Positions 1-8,500 of a stretch of 25,056 nucleotides of DNA are shown here, piece after piece. Each line of letters begins with the position of its first letter. The first letter of the stretch is position 1. The stretch comes from a virus. The notes below the pieces were generated by a model. It was not told the DNA's origin and ran no database searches. It was given only the letters and a program-made list of their open reading frames with translations. The position numbers were made by a program, and so were the translations under genes. The DNA is taken from positions 1 to 25,056 of IMG/VR virus record IMGVR_UViG_3300032323_003010; one strand, 5' to 3'.

Positions 1-1
1 C

Positions 2-319
2 ACCGCCGCCAAAGTGGAGCGGGAGTTCGGACAAGTCGTGGTCACAGGCAGGCAACTGGTTGGAAAACGTCTGGCGGTGGTCTACGAGCCGACGCAGGTC
101 AAGGTGCAGGTGAAACTTCGCACGAGCTTTAGGACAAAGTCGCACCGCTTTGAGAAAAAACGGCTTCGAACGACCTCCTTTTTGACCCGGAATCGATCCT
201 TCGAAGGGTCAAACTTGCTCGTGCAAGCGGCTTGCAAGGTTCCAATTCGGGCAGAATCGGAGCTTCTTCCACGGTTCGATGCGATAGGACGAGTTGTAAC
301 AGACGGACCAATCGCGTGA
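2..319 (+). CDS. possible 3' part of a convergent plus-strand gene (uncertain)
   Basis: An open plus-strand frame enters from the left edge and stops at 317-319; a GTG at 14 could also start it. The first ~40 codons look protein-like: alternating Val/Lys/Gln residues suggest beta strands, and third positions are G/C-rich. The second half runs antisense to the Cys-rich gene at 209-475 and looks poor. A real gene may end near 130-320 with a worn 3' end, or the whole frame may be chance. I recognise no family. The only minus-strand frame open to the edge here is His/Leu/Arg-rich and looks like a shadow. Confidence 0.2.
   Translation, partial: TAAKVEREFGQVVVTGRQLVGKRLAVVYEPTQVKVQVKLRTSFRTKSHRFEKKRLRTTSFLTRNRSFEGSNLLVQAACKVPIRAESELLPRFDAIGRVVTDGPIA
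155..206 (-). terminator. weak candidate intrinsic terminator at the end of the late operon
   Basis: Just after the last minus-strand gene (stop at 209), a 7-bp stem can form between CTTCGAA (206-200) and TTCGAAG (170-164). Three bases later comes a run of six T in the minus transcript (160-155). The loop is long and the stem is short, so the hairpin is not strong. The 10-bp palindrome CCTTCGAAGG at 198-207 could compete with it. Position at the end of the gene string supports the call; the structure alone does not. Confidence 0.28.
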
Positions 320-475
320 GTTTGCCCTTTGGCAGCGCTTTACACTCGATTGGTACCATTCGCAGCGCTCGCAGATCGCCTGTTTGTCGACCACGACGCT
401 GGTTGGAATCTCACTTTTGAGCCTTTCTGACGCCTTTGGTTTGAGTCTTCCGCTGATCCGAAAGGCGTATTTCAT
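209..475 (-). CDS. small Cys-rich protein following the tail hub gene
   Basis: This encodes 88 residues. The ATG at 475 shares an ATGA overlap (472-475) with the stop of the 1217-residue tail protein, so the two are probably translationally coupled. The middle and C-terminal parts hold a spaced Cys set (ICERCEWY, RCQ, VC, then RFCP), which suggests a small zinc-binding or disulfide-stabilised fold. From memory, compact Cys-rich proteins ending in an FCP or CP(L)GKW-like motif often follow tail-tip genes in phages, but I cannot name a family. It is the last confident gene of the minus-strand operon. Function is unknown; a late tail assembly factor or a small zinc protein are both possible. Confidence 0.7.
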   Translation of the reverse strand: MKYAFRISGRLKPKASERLKSEIPTSVVVDKQAICERCEWYQSSVKRCQRANSRDWSVCYNSSYRIEPWKKLRFCPNWNLASRLHEQV

Positions 476-3400
476 ACCAGATTGACCGCGATGATCATCG
501 CATCGGCTTCAATTGGCGTCACAGTGACGACTCCTGAGGCGTTTACGACGCAGTAAATGAGGTCTCCTGAGTCGAATACTCGACCCACTCCAATGGCGCT
601 CGACGGAGGCAACGGAGGCGTCAAACGCTCGCTCTGTGGCAGGAGCTTGCACTCCAGCGTGTACTCGCTTTGGGCCGGGAACTTGATAACCTCGCCGCCG
701 CCACCGCTCCAGAAGTCCGCGATGGCGTTGCAAGGCTCTCCATTGGTCGGGGTTGTGCTCTGGGCAACCTGGTAGGAAAGCAGGCGTTCCCGGACACCCA
801 AAAGCAGGCCGTTCGTCTCGATCATGTCCTGCCATTCGACCGGGATTGCCTCCAGGTAATCGGGGTGCAAAAGCGACCACTTAAATTGCTCATCAACGCG
901 CCCGTGAACCAGTCTCCAATCGCCGCTCCCGTCGCATGCGAAATCGTCGATCGCCATGGTGTATTGAGCGCTGCTCAAAACGGCATCCGCGTAGCTGCCC
1001 AATGAAGGCGTTGGAGGCAACACAGGATCGAATTTATTGAAGGCTCCTGGAATGACCTGGCCCGTCGAACATCCATGCTCTGTTCCGTCGGCTTCATAGA
1101 GCTTTTTGACCTCCACGGTTTCACTCACACCAAACCGAGTTTGGAACACGATCGGAAGCATCAGACGGACGTCCGTTAGCAGGTTGAAAAAGGCGGCAAA
1201 TTGGTTGAAGACTTCAGCGCTGGGAAAGGTGTTCGGAAGTGGCCCATGGAACAGCGGTTTGTCTGGCCTGGTTTCTTCCTCTGGCCGGTACTCTGTCGCC
1301 GTACTTTGGACGCATCCAAACGACCGACCTCCGAAGGCCTGGACGCAGGCTGATTCGAACGTGAAATCGAGCACGGCATACACCCCGGTTTCACAGCCGT
1401 ATTGCTCCGTCGAAATTCGGTCGACGAAGCCCTCGCAAATCGCCCGCGCGTAAAGTTCGATAAGGCCGAAGACCCAGCTATCCATTGGGGTCTTTTTAGG
1501 CGAGTAGTCGACGAGTCCGTTGTAATACGGTTTTGGGACCAATCGGGTGAGGCCAATTCGTGGGTAACAGGAGCCGAAAGGGACGTCCAAACTGAACGCC
1601 ACATTGCTGTTGTGTGCCGCGTTGCCGTATTGTGTTCCAGGACCGACGCAATTGCCCCCAACGAACTGGTTGATGAGGTACTCTCGTATTCCGTTTTCTG
1701 CGGTCCGTCCGGACTCGATTTCGGCTTGGATTGTGGCGAGGCTCCACGTGGTGAAATCGCGATCGATTGACGAGGGTGCATCCGACCCATGGTGAAGCCG
1801 TCCTGAAAGGGTGATTTTAACGCGTTCTTCGCCATCCTCGGTGATCGATTCCACGCTTTCAATCACCAGGGGCAATTCACCGATAGGACACGACCGCAGC
1901 TTGCGACGCCTGGCCTCTTCACATGTGGTGTCCAGATCGGCGCACGGAAGGGCGTTGATCCCTTCTGCGTATCGATACGAAGGGAAGGATTCTGGGGCAG
2001 TCCATTCCTTGATCCCGTAGTGGAAATGGCGGGTCAGAGTCGCGGGCCGAATGCTGGGGTGCATCCATGTGCAGCGATCCGTGAACATGGACACGTAATC
2101 GGTGAATGAATCGACCTTCCAGAGGCTGGTGTCCAACGTCTGGTATGGCAGGAGCGAAAAGACGTCCAAGACCCATTCATTGGACCATCCTCCAGGCAGA
2201 GCATCCGTGAGAATTCCATTGGCTTCATACGGCAACCCAGCATCCGTCGAAGACCACTCGAAAACGCCCTCCACAGCCGTCCACTTGGAGCCCTCGGAAT
2301 ACTTGTTCCCGTTATAGATTATCGAGCCACCTTTTGCCACGTACTGTCGGCCTTCTTGCAGGCTTCCAGACTGGATGTATTCCCTAGCGGGCGCGATGGC
2401 ATCGAAGACATCCGCCTGGGAGATCCCATTCCACAACCGTCGGAAGTACAGGATCGACTTTCCCCCAGTCACTTCGTAGCCGACCAGGCTGTTCCTGGGT
2501 AGCTGCCGGGAACACTGGTTTCCGTAGCGGCGCGCCGCCTCAAATACCGCGTTTGTGTTGATCTCCGCGAAGGATCCCGGCAAGGCAATGTGCAGCCGTC
2601 GATTGATGATGCATCCGGAGGCGAAATAGTCCTGGCTGATCTCCGCTGCCTGATCCTCATCCTGGCCGTCGCCATCAGTGCCGTTTTCCAGCCCCATCCG
2701 CGCACCGGCCAGGCGCAAGACAAGCGCCAAATCCCAGAGGGCCGGTTTGTACGTCCAGAGTTCGGTTGCCTCGCAGACGATGCCATGGGCCGAAGTCGAT
2801 GTCTGAAGCCGCACTTCCCCGCGAATAATGAACCGCAGCTCGGCGAATGCCTGTGCCGTTTCCAGGGTGACAATTCGTGATGGTGTTTCGGTGTCCAAAG
2901 TGACCGAACCGATCACTGACAGCCCGTCCAGAATATCCACTGTCGCGGTGCCAACCAGACCTTGGGAATGGACCAGAACAGAAGCACACAGAAAGCCTGA
3001 TGCCGTGCTGTGCGTTGTTCCTGTGGCGTTGCTCCTTGGAATGACCGTTTCGCTAGCGAACGACGTGGCTCCCGTTAACTGCCATTGGGGATATTCCGCC
3101 GTGACGGTATCGCCTGAGGATATGCCGCGCTGCGGTGCCAAGTGATATTGGCTGGTGAGAAACCCATGGATGTCAAATGCCTGAGACATCCAGCGCTTTT
3201 CACCACTCAATTCTTCCAGCCTTTGGGTGGGTGTCCCGCGAAACTGACTGGCGAAGAAATTGAGGTATCGATTGGGTAGGTTTCCCCAGCTCTTTCGAAG
3301 CCGATTCCCAAACGTGTAGGGGCCTTCGATATAGTCAGTCCACTTGAGCACCGTGACGGTGCCGTTGAACTGATAAATGACATAGGCCTGGTTGGGGTAG

Positions 3401-4125
3401 TACAGCACCCCGGCGACGTGGGTTGGAATGCTGCTGCAATATCCTTCGAAGGTTCGGTTCGGAAGGATCGGATTGATCGATGTGAATATCAGTTGCACGT
3501 GGGGCGTTGGCTCGGTCGTCGAGTCGCCGTCGCCACAGTCGCCAAGGATCTCCGGCACCGGTTGGTATCCACCGTAGGCATTGCCATGTGGCGACCGATC
3601 GCTGGCGATGATTGCGAAGTGGGATTTTGCCGCGTTGAATGCCGGGCACGCCACGACGCCAGTGCCGCCATCAATGGCCCCGCGCTGGCGTTTGGCCATC
3701 TCCCAGAGTTCGCGTGCGGTTCCGGTCCCGAAATCCATGTCCACGCCGCCCTCAATCGGATCGCTCAACCGAAGGTCCTCGCTCGGTAAATTCAGCGCGT
3801 CAGCCCCAAAGACGAACGATCCGAGGACGGACGCTAGGTTCGCGCCCTCTGGCTCGCCTGGCCCGCTGACGGGCCATGTGTAGTCGTTTGGCTTTAGGTG
3901 CTCGTAACCGGCCCGGAATTCGTCGACCGGTGGAAACAAAAACCCGGACGAATCCGGGTTTCGAATCTGACGGGATCCACTCGATAGTAGGAAGTGGATC
4001 CGGCGCGCGCAGTCACCCAATCCGGATCGAATCCGATCGTTGATCCCATTCGCAAGACCGACCATCTCGATCGATGTCACTCGATCGCCGACGGCAACGG
4101 TTGGGATCCGACGAAAGGTGATCAC
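472..4125 (-). CDS. large tail hub/fibre-type structural protein (1217 aa)
   Basis: A GTG start at 4125 is the only plausible start: a stop in the same frame (4135-4137, also the stop of the previous gene) lies three codons upstream. The protein follows the tape measure and distal tail genes, which is where the central tail hub, receptor-binding or baseplate protein sits in long-tailed phages. It is rich in aromatic residues, Gly and Ser, with many scattered Cys. Residues 594-618 (RQYVAKGGSIIYNGNKYSEG and on) match a short beta motif that I know from many phage tail and fibre proteins (YxVxxGGxIxYNGxxYxxG). An acidic, low-complexity patch lies near 481-493 (DGDGQDEDQ). No enzyme motif is seen. 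The tail assignment is by position and motif; the exact role (tip attachment or adhesin) is inferred. Confidence 0.8.
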   Translation of the reverse strand: MITFRRIPTVAVGDRVTSIEMVGLANGINDRIRSGLGDCARRIHFLLSSGSRQIRNPDSSGFLFPPVDEFRAGYEHLKPNDYTWPVSGPGEPEGANLASVLGSFVFGADALNLPSEDLRLSDPIEGGVDMDFGTGTARELWEMAKRQRGAIDGGTGVVACPAFNAAKSHFAIIASDRSPHGNAYGGYQPVPEILGDCGDGDSTTEPTPHVQLIFTSINPILPNRTFEGYCSSIPTHVAGVLYYPNQAYVIYQFNGTVTVLKWTDYIEGPYTFGNRLRKSWGNLPNRYLNFFASQFRGTPTQRLEELSGEKRWMSQAFDIHGFLTSQYHLAPQRGISSGDTVTAEYPQWQLTGATSFASETVIPRSNATGTTHSTASGFLCASVLVHSQGLVGTATVDILDGLSVIGSVTLDTETPSRIVTLETAQAFAELRFIIRGEVRLQTSTSAHGIVCEATELWTYKPALWDLALVLRLAGARMGLENGTDGDGQDEDQAAEISQDYFASGCIINRRLHIALPGSFAEINTNAVFEAARRYGNQCSRQLPRNSLVGYEVTGGKSILYFRRLWNGISQADVFDAIAPAREYIQSGSLQEGRQYVAKGGSIIYNGNKYSEGSKWTAVEGVFEWSSTDAGLPYEANGILTDALPGGWSNEWVLDVFSLLPYQTLDTSLWKVDSFTDYVSMFTDRCTWMHPSIRPATLTRHFHYGIKEWTAPESFPSYRYAEGINALPCADLDTTCEEARRRKLRSCPIGELPLVIESVESITEDGEERVKITLSGRLHHGSDAPSSIDRDFTTWSLATIQAEIESGRTAENGIREYLINQFVGGNCVGPGTQYGNAAHNSNVAFSLDVPFGSCYPRIGLTRLVPKPYYNGLVDYSPKKTPMDSWVFGLIELYARAICEGFVDRISTEQYGCETGVYAVLDFTFESACVQAFGGRSFGCVQSTATEYRPEEETRPDKPLFHGPLPNTFPSAEVFNQFAAFFNLLTDVRLMLPIVFQTRFGVSETVEVKKLYEADGTEHGCSTGQVIPGAFNKFDPVLPPTPSLGSYADAVLSSAQYTMAIDDFACDGSGDWRLVHGRVDEQFKWSLLHPDYLEAIPVEWQDMIETNGLLLGVRERLLSYQVAQSTTPTNGEPCNAIADFWSGGGGEVIKFPAQSEYTLECKLLPQSERLTPPLPPSSAIGVGRVFDSGDLIYCVVNASGVVTVTPIEADAMIIAVNLV

Positions 4126-4134
4126 TGGAGTGGA

Positions 4135-4518
4135 TCAGCTCTGGCATACCCTGACGTCTATCCTCACAGCAGCGGTATCCGCCTTGGCGTACCATGTGAC
4201 ACCCGATGGGATCGTTGATCGGTGACAGTCTGCCCCTAGCAATACGGCGAATTTTGCAGCAGCGAATCCACCGCCTGATGCAGTTGAAAGCTCGACGAAA
4301 TTTGTGTTCTTTGCGCCGAGTGAATTGATTTCAATGTGGCGAATACCGCTTACATCAGAAGGGATCGCGAGCGCTTCTTCAGTTGTTCCGATGTCTTGTG
4401 TGAACGACGCCATGTGCGTCCCCGCCATGTCCAACGTCTTGGTGGTGGTTTGACTGGGGAGATAGGCACCGCCTTTGGCTGCGTACAAGCGTGTCGATAC
4501 TGAGATTTCGTCTGGCAT
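4135..4518 (-). CDS. small tail-associated protein, unknown
   Basis: This encodes 127 residues from an ATG at 4518 to a stop 9 bases before the large tail protein. The sequence is beta-like, rich in Thr, Ser and Ala, with no signal peptide or membrane segment. It lies between a 65-residue protein and the tail hub, so it is likely a small tail-tip or fibre component. The leader upstream has no Shine-Dalgarno (SD) motif and is C/A-rich, like other spacers in this operon. I do not recognise a family. Confidence 0.7.
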   Translation of the reverse strand: MPDEISVSTRLYAAKGGAYLPSQTTTKTLDMAGTHMASFTQDIGTTEEALAIPSDVSGIRHIEINSLGAKNTNFVELSTASGGGFAAAKFAVLLGADCHRSTIPSGVTWYAKADTAAVRIDVRVCQS

Positions 4519-4551
4519 AGAATTTCAGGGGTTGATGGTTTGAGAATGGGT

Positions 4552-4749
4552 TCAGCCGTATCGGGGGATGCTGTTTTTGCCACCACCGCCTTTGCCGAAA
4601 ATAGCCGATGTCGGGCGTTGCAAGACGCCATCCGGCCTAACTTCGGTCAGCATGCCAGGTGTTCGACGCGGCTCCAGCCGTCGGATCTGCGCATCGTGGT
4701 TTCGCAAGAGTTTGCTCAGCTTCCCTCGGCCTTGTGGTAGTTCGTTCAT
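4552..4749 (-). CDS. small basic protein of the tail region
   Basis: This encodes 65 residues from an ATG at 4749 that overlaps the previous stop as ATGA (4746-4749); this overlap decides the start over an in-frame start at 4770. It is Arg/Lys-rich with a Gly-rich stretch near the C terminus (GKGGGGKN). No domain is recognised. Translational coupling to the 280-residue tail protein suggests it is made together with it. A small tail assembly factor is possible. Confidence 0.6.
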   Translation of the reverse strand: MNELPQGRGKLSKLLRNHDAQIRRLEPRRTPGMLTEVRPDGVLQRPTSAIFGKGGGGKNSIPRYG

Positions 4750-5588
4750 ATTGGCGCTCCGTACAACCATGTGTTGAATTCATCGGAGTGATCCCAGGTT
4801 TGTGTGACCTGCCACCGATTTTTCTCGATCACCGCGATCTGGGCGGCGGATTGGAGGAAGAACCCAGCCGGAACGACGTTCTTGAATTCATTGGGCATGG
4901 TCGGATCGGAAATCAATGTGGCACGAGACCATACCTTGTTGTTCGTGGCATCGTTGTTGATGAGGTTTGCCGGTGGGCCGATCTGAATCCTTCGAATCTG
5001 GAACACATCGATTCGGTAGGCTTCGGTTCCTGATGCAAAGGCATCCAGCATGCTTCGAATGTCGGACAACATATTGGCCGTAACACCGGATTGCTGCATG
5101 TAGGTGCCAGTTTTGTAGGCAGTGTACTCGGCAAGAGTTAATTCACCCCTCCAAAACGATTCTGTCTTGGCCCTAAATTCGGCCCTCTTGGATGCCGCTG
5201 AAGTAAGGACGCTGCCTTGTGTGGTGTCGGTGAAGACTGCAAGCGCCAACTTCATTTCGGGTCGATTCCATAATGTTTTTTCACCCAGAACACTCTCTCG
5301 CGACCACGTTGTGACGACGGATTCCGCTCCGAGTGGTTCGGTTCCGGAGTCGACTGCACTCTTGGCAGCATAAGACGCTGTCAAAATGAAATAGTTCCCT
5401 GAATCGTGCTCAATGGTCCCTTCCTCAATGCTGCCTTCATTGACCAATAGATCCAAAGCTAGTCCACATTCCGCTTCGGTTCCCTTCCATCGGAAATCCA
5501 CGGTGTACCCAAGACCTGAACGAAACCCTCGACGACGTTCAAGGAACTGAACTCCTGTGTTTTTTACGATACGAACGCGAGCGCTCAT
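4746..5588 (-). CDS. putative distal tail protein (280 aa)
   Basis: The ATG at 5588 overlaps the tape measure stop by one base (TAATG), so the two are tightly coupled. The gene directly after the tape measure in siphophages usually encodes the distal tail or a tail-tip protein, which is the basis of the call. The protein is mixed alpha/beta with no transmembrane segment. It ends in an aromatic stretch (WQVTQTWDHSDEFNTWLYG). It is shorter than most two-domain baseplate hub proteins. I do not recognise the family from sequence alone, so the role is positional inference. Confidence 0.65.
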   Translation of the reverse strand: MSARVRIVKNTGVQFLERRRGFRSGLGYTVDFRWKGTEAECGLALDLLVNEGSIEEGTIEHDSGNYFILTASYAAKSAVDSGTEPLGAESVVTTWSRESVLGEKTLWNRPEMKLALAVFTDTTQGSVLTSAASKRAEFRAKTESFWRGELTLAEYTAYKTGTYMQQSGVTANMLSDIRSMLDAFASGTEAYRIDVFQIRRIQIGPPANLINNDATNNKVWSRATLISDPTMPNEFKNVVPAGFFLQSAAQIAVIEKNRWQVTQTWDHSDEFNTWLYGAPI

Positions 5589-6904
5589 TAAAATATCCTG
5601 TTGATGTTCGTGGCTGTTTGTTTCGTCGCTTCTCGGATCTGCTTCAGCTCAATCACTTGCTGCCTCATCAAATCCACTCGCTGGACGTCGATTCCGCCGC
5701 GATACAAACCGATTCGCGCCAGGGAGTCAGCCTGTGGTATCGACATGGCAAGGCTCTGTTGTCCCTTTAGCTTTGCCTCCTCCGCCGCCGCTTTTGCGTC
5801 AGACTGCCTTTTGATTCTGGCCAGTTTTCTAGCTGTGGCTTCAGGGCTTAAAGGCAAGGCATTTGAGTTGGCGAAAAATGTCGAGTAAGCACTCCCGACC
5901 ATGGATCCAGCAAGCTTCAGAGCTTGGAATCGAGGATCGGAACTGTAGGCATTCATTAGCTTACTCGCTATCGCGAATACCGTATCTGTCATCCCCACCA
6001 TGATGAGCTTCCACTTCATCATTGCGTCCTCAAACTTGCGATTGACCTCATCGAGGTTTCTCAGCTTCTCGTCGAGTGCCTTCTCATCGCCCAATGGTGA
6101 ACTCCCATAAGATCCCAAGACGGCCATCATGCGACCTGGGTTCCGTCCGAACATGGCGCCCATGTTGTTTCGATCCTTGGTCTGCATGCCATTCGGTCCA
6201 AGTGCTTGCCTGATACCCAAAGCCAACGCGAGGTTGTCCTCGGGTCCGCGCATGCGTCCAAGCATACCGTATTTCGCGGCGATATTTTGGGCATTCTCAT
6301 CGCCACCCACCACAGAACTTCGGAATGCTGCAAATGTGCTCATACCTGCCAGCGCTGCCCCCGTCGAAACGCCAGAAGCACCCGCGGCCTTCTGGAGCTT
6401 CAACATCTGGATCCTCGTGAGATCCGCTTGTTCCGATAGATCACCCAGTTCGTCTGCGAACCTGAGTGAACTCGTGACAATGCCCGCCAATCCATGGGCC
6501 ACACCGGCAATGCTGACACCGATGCCAAGTGCACCGAGACCGCGCGCCGCCAACCCCATGATGCCTCCTCCGCCAGCTGGGCCGACACTGCGTTGACTGC
6601 TGCGATTGCGCGCCATGGACAATTCCAGGGCGCTGATCCGTGAAAGGTTGCCACTCGACCGCGCCCGGCTCAGCTGGCGCTCCAGGTTAACCTGGCGTTG
6701 CAGCAATCGATTCCGCTTCTCTTCGTCGCTCAACGCCGAGAATCGAGCCTGGCGTTCCTCGCGGGCCAATCGTTGGCGTTCACGTCCGTAGCGCGTGGTG
6801 GCGGCCTTGGCATCGTTCAGGTCCTTGACAACCTTGTCGATCTTGGCCAGTGCTTCGCGGTCATCTCCTTCGAGGACGATTCGGAATTTCAGGTCATTGG
6901 CCAT
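5588..6904 (-). CDS. tape measure protein (short, 438 aa)
   Basis: Tape measure proteins set tail length and are threaded inside the tail tube. The features fit. Residues ~35-100 are a long charged helix or coiled coil. Residues ~109-145 are a Gly/Ala-rich hydrophobic stretch (GGGGIMGLAARGLGALGIG and on). Residues ~150-180 (FADELGDLSEQADLT..QMLKLQKAAGASG) match the pattern common at the start of phage tape measures, and helices follow to the end. The ATG at 6904 overlaps the upstream gene by 11 bases. At 438 residues it is short for the family; by the usual rule of about 1.5 angstrom per residue this would give a tail of roughly 60-70 nm. The tail-tip genes follow directly. Confidence 0.85.
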   Translation of the reverse strand: MANDLKFRIVLEGDDREALAKIDKVVKDLNDAKAATTRYGRERQRLAREERQARFSALSDEEKRNRLLQRQVNLERQLSRARSSGNLSRISALELSMARNRSSQRSVGPAGGGGIMGLAARGLGALGIGVSIAGVAHGLAGIVTSSLRFADELGDLSEQADLTRIQMLKLQKAAGASGVSTGAALAGMSTFAAFRSSVVGGDENAQNIAAKYGMLGRMRGPEDNLALALGIRQALGPNGMQTKDRNNMGAMFGRNPGRMMAVLGSYGSSPLGDEKALDEKLRNLDEVNRKFEDAMMKWKLIMVGMTDTVFAIASKLMNAYSSDPRFQALKLAGSMVGSAYSTFFANSNALPLSPEATARKLARIKRQSDAKAAAEEAKLKGQQSLAMSIPQADSLARIGLYRGGIDVQRVDLMRQQVIELKQIREATKQTATNINRIF

Positions 6905-7538
6905 CGAGTGCCTCTTCCTTTTCGAACATTGACCGCATCAGTTCCGGATCCTCAGCGAGCTTTCGAGCCCACTCCATGAATTCCTCATCCTCCTTGTTCC
7001 ACAATTGAATGAGGCCTTTTTCTTCCAACAACGCCGCACGATCCCAGAGAGCGGTGGTGATCGGTGTGTTCAAGGCTTCCGCTTCCGACTTGTGGAAGTG
7101 ATGCACCAACCCGGCTTTGAGCATGGCCAGCATGGGTGTGCCACACTTTCCGCCGCCGCCGCTCTGTGGACGGAGCTTTGGACCGACGAACCCGGCTCGA
7201 ATGTGGATCCCGAGTTGATTCCAAACCTCGGCCATCTCCTCTGGTTCCATCTTCGACAATCGCTTGCCGTGATGTTTGATCCTTCGCTGCGCACTCCATG
7301 ATCCGATGCGTTGGAAGGCTTCGCTTGCAGGGCGCTCCATGACCCAAATGGCTTGAGCCATGTCGCCAATGCCAATCCGTGTTTCCGGTTGTTCGACGTC
7401 GCTCCAGATGCCGGACAACGGACTCCGCATGCGGGTCAACAACAACGCGTGGCCGACGCAGAACGGCAACAGCAGCACCCCGCCCACCGTCAAGCGGTCG
7501 GGGTGCATTGCCATGGCGTAGCCGAGGTCGTTGTTCAT
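6894..7538 (-). CDS. putative tail assembly chaperone-position protein
   Basis: This encodes 214 residues from ATG 7538. A TTG at 7550 would add four residues and overlap the previous stop as TTGA. It sits between the tail tube candidate and the tape measure, the classic place of the tail assembly chaperone (lambda G/GT type). The N-terminal ~40 residues are hydrophobic (LTVGGVLLLPFCVGHALLLTR) and may be a buried helix rather than a true membrane segment. The middle has a Gly-rich loop (PQSGGGGKCG), and the C-terminal ~60 residues are acidic and helical. I see no convincing slippery site for a frameshifted long form. Function is inferred from position. Confidence 0.7.
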   Translation of the reverse strand: MNNDLGYAMAMHPDRLTVGGVLLLPFCVGHALLLTRMRSPLSGIWSDVEQPETRIGIGDMAQAIWVMERPASEAFQRIGSWSAQRRIKHHGKRLSKMEPEEMAEVWNQLGIHIRAGFVGPKLRPQSGGGGKCGTPMLAMLKAGLVHHFHKSEAEALNTPITTALWDRAALLEEKGLIQLWNKEDEEFMEWARKLAEDPELMRSMFEKEEALDGQ

Positions 7539-7546
7539 TCGATCGA

Positions 7547-8002
7547 TCAATCGAAGTCGACTGGCGCAGTGCCGATACTGTTGGTCTCTGGATCGCTCCC
7601 GTAGCGCTGGAGATTCATGGATACCTCACCGACGTCGGAGCTTAATTCACCGCCACCTCCGACATAGTGCCAGGTGCCGTCGAATCGGTTATTGCCGAAA
7701 CCGATGAGTGTCACCACGCCCAGACGCGGTGGTAGAGTAAAGTTGGACTTGGCATTCGCCAATGTGCCACCGACTGGCGCGATCGGCACCCAACGAATGC
7801 TCAGGCTTTGAATAGGTTGATCCGCCGTCACGGCGAACACCTCGCTTTTTCCATCGCGATGGGGTGTGGCGGAAAAATCGTCCTGAAGGCTTGCGCTCAT
7901 CATTTTGCTTTTGGTGTCGTCGATCGCGACGGCACCCGTAAATGACATCGTGCCGTGCACACCCTTGACGAGGTACCGACCGATTCCTTTTTGAATTGGC
8001 AT
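7547..8002 (-). CDS. putative major tail tube protein
   Basis: This encodes 151 residues from ATG 8002, ending just before the chaperone-position gene. The composition is beta-rich (many Gly, Val, Thr and Ser) with no signal peptide. The opening (PIQKGIGRYLVKGVHGTMSF) and the pattern of short strands fit a tail tube subunit. Order also fits: tail completion, terminator, tube, chaperone, tape measure. The leader upstream is C/A-rich and lacks an SD. The call rests on order and secondary-structure impression, not on a recognised signature. Confidence 0.65.
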   Translation of the reverse strand: MPIQKGIGRYLVKGVHGTMSFTGAVAIDDTKSKMMSASLQDDFSATPHRDGKSEVFAVTADQPIQSLSIRWVPIAPVGGTLANAKSNFTLPPRLGVVTLIGFGNNRFDGTWHYVGGGGELSSDVGEVSMNLQRYGSDPETNSIGTAPVDFD

Positions 8003-8014
8003 AGTGGGGTTTGG

Positions 8015-8500
8015 TTAGGGGACTTCTGTGACGTCGTAGACGGTGTCTGCGGCGAAAGTGAGGCGATCTCCGAGCCAACCTTGCGGGGTCTTCCCGCTCT
8101 GCCATGTGGTTCGCTGGAATGGAGACCATCCGAGAGCTGAGGACCAATTGCGCAGTAGGATGTGCACAATCTCACCAAGTCGCATGGCCCGAATCTGGTT
8201 GCCAGTAGACGCCCGATTGATTCGGGCGTGCTCGACGCATTCGATCGATATCTGCATGGATAGGATGAATGGGCGCCTTTGATCCTGCGGTACGATCTCC
8301 GGCGTGTGGACGATGATGCATCCACCGTTTGATCCAACGGGACCGAGCCCCTTCTTGATTTCAGCCTCGATGTCGCCGAAATCCTCGGGGATGACGAGGA
8401 TCCTGGGTGGGCCAAACAATTGTGGATCCTCCTGAAGGCGCAAGACGATCTCGTTCTGAAGGTCCTTCAACAGTCCGTGCTCTTGCAGGGCTTCGCTCAT
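8015..8500 (-). CDS. putative tail terminator protein
   Basis: This encodes 161 residues. ATG 8500 overlaps the previous stop as ATGA (8497-8500), and an SD (GGAGG, 8510-8506) sits five bases upstream, which fixes the start. Layout fits the small tail terminator fold: an N-terminal helix, beta strands (CIIVHTPEI, FILSMQISIECVEHARINR), a helix (IRAMRLGEIVHILLRNW) and final strands (LTFAADTVYDV). These proteins cap the tail tube and join it to the head. Position before the tube gene agrees. No signature motif is certain. Confidence 0.65.
   Translation of the reverse strand: MSEALQEHGLLKDLQNEIVLRLQEDPQLFGPPRILVIPEDFGDIEAEIKKGLGPVGSNGGCIIVHTPEIVPQDQRRPFILSMQISIECVEHARINRASTGNQIRAMRLGEIVHILLRNWSSALGWSPFQRTTWQSGKTPQGWLGDRLTFAADTVYDVTEVP

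Noticed and set aside
1176-1862. Second 228-codon minus frame within the 1217-residue tail gene
   Set aside because: It overlaps the tail gene in another frame and encodes a Ser/Arg/Pro-rich product typical of an out-of-frame reading.
6880-6925. Programmed -1 frameshift from the chaperone-position gene into the tape measure
   Set aside because: The only A-rich spot (CGAAAAGGAAG) is not a proper XXXYYYZ site in the zero frame, and the tape measure frame needs a +1 rather than -1 shift; the tape measure has its own ATG.
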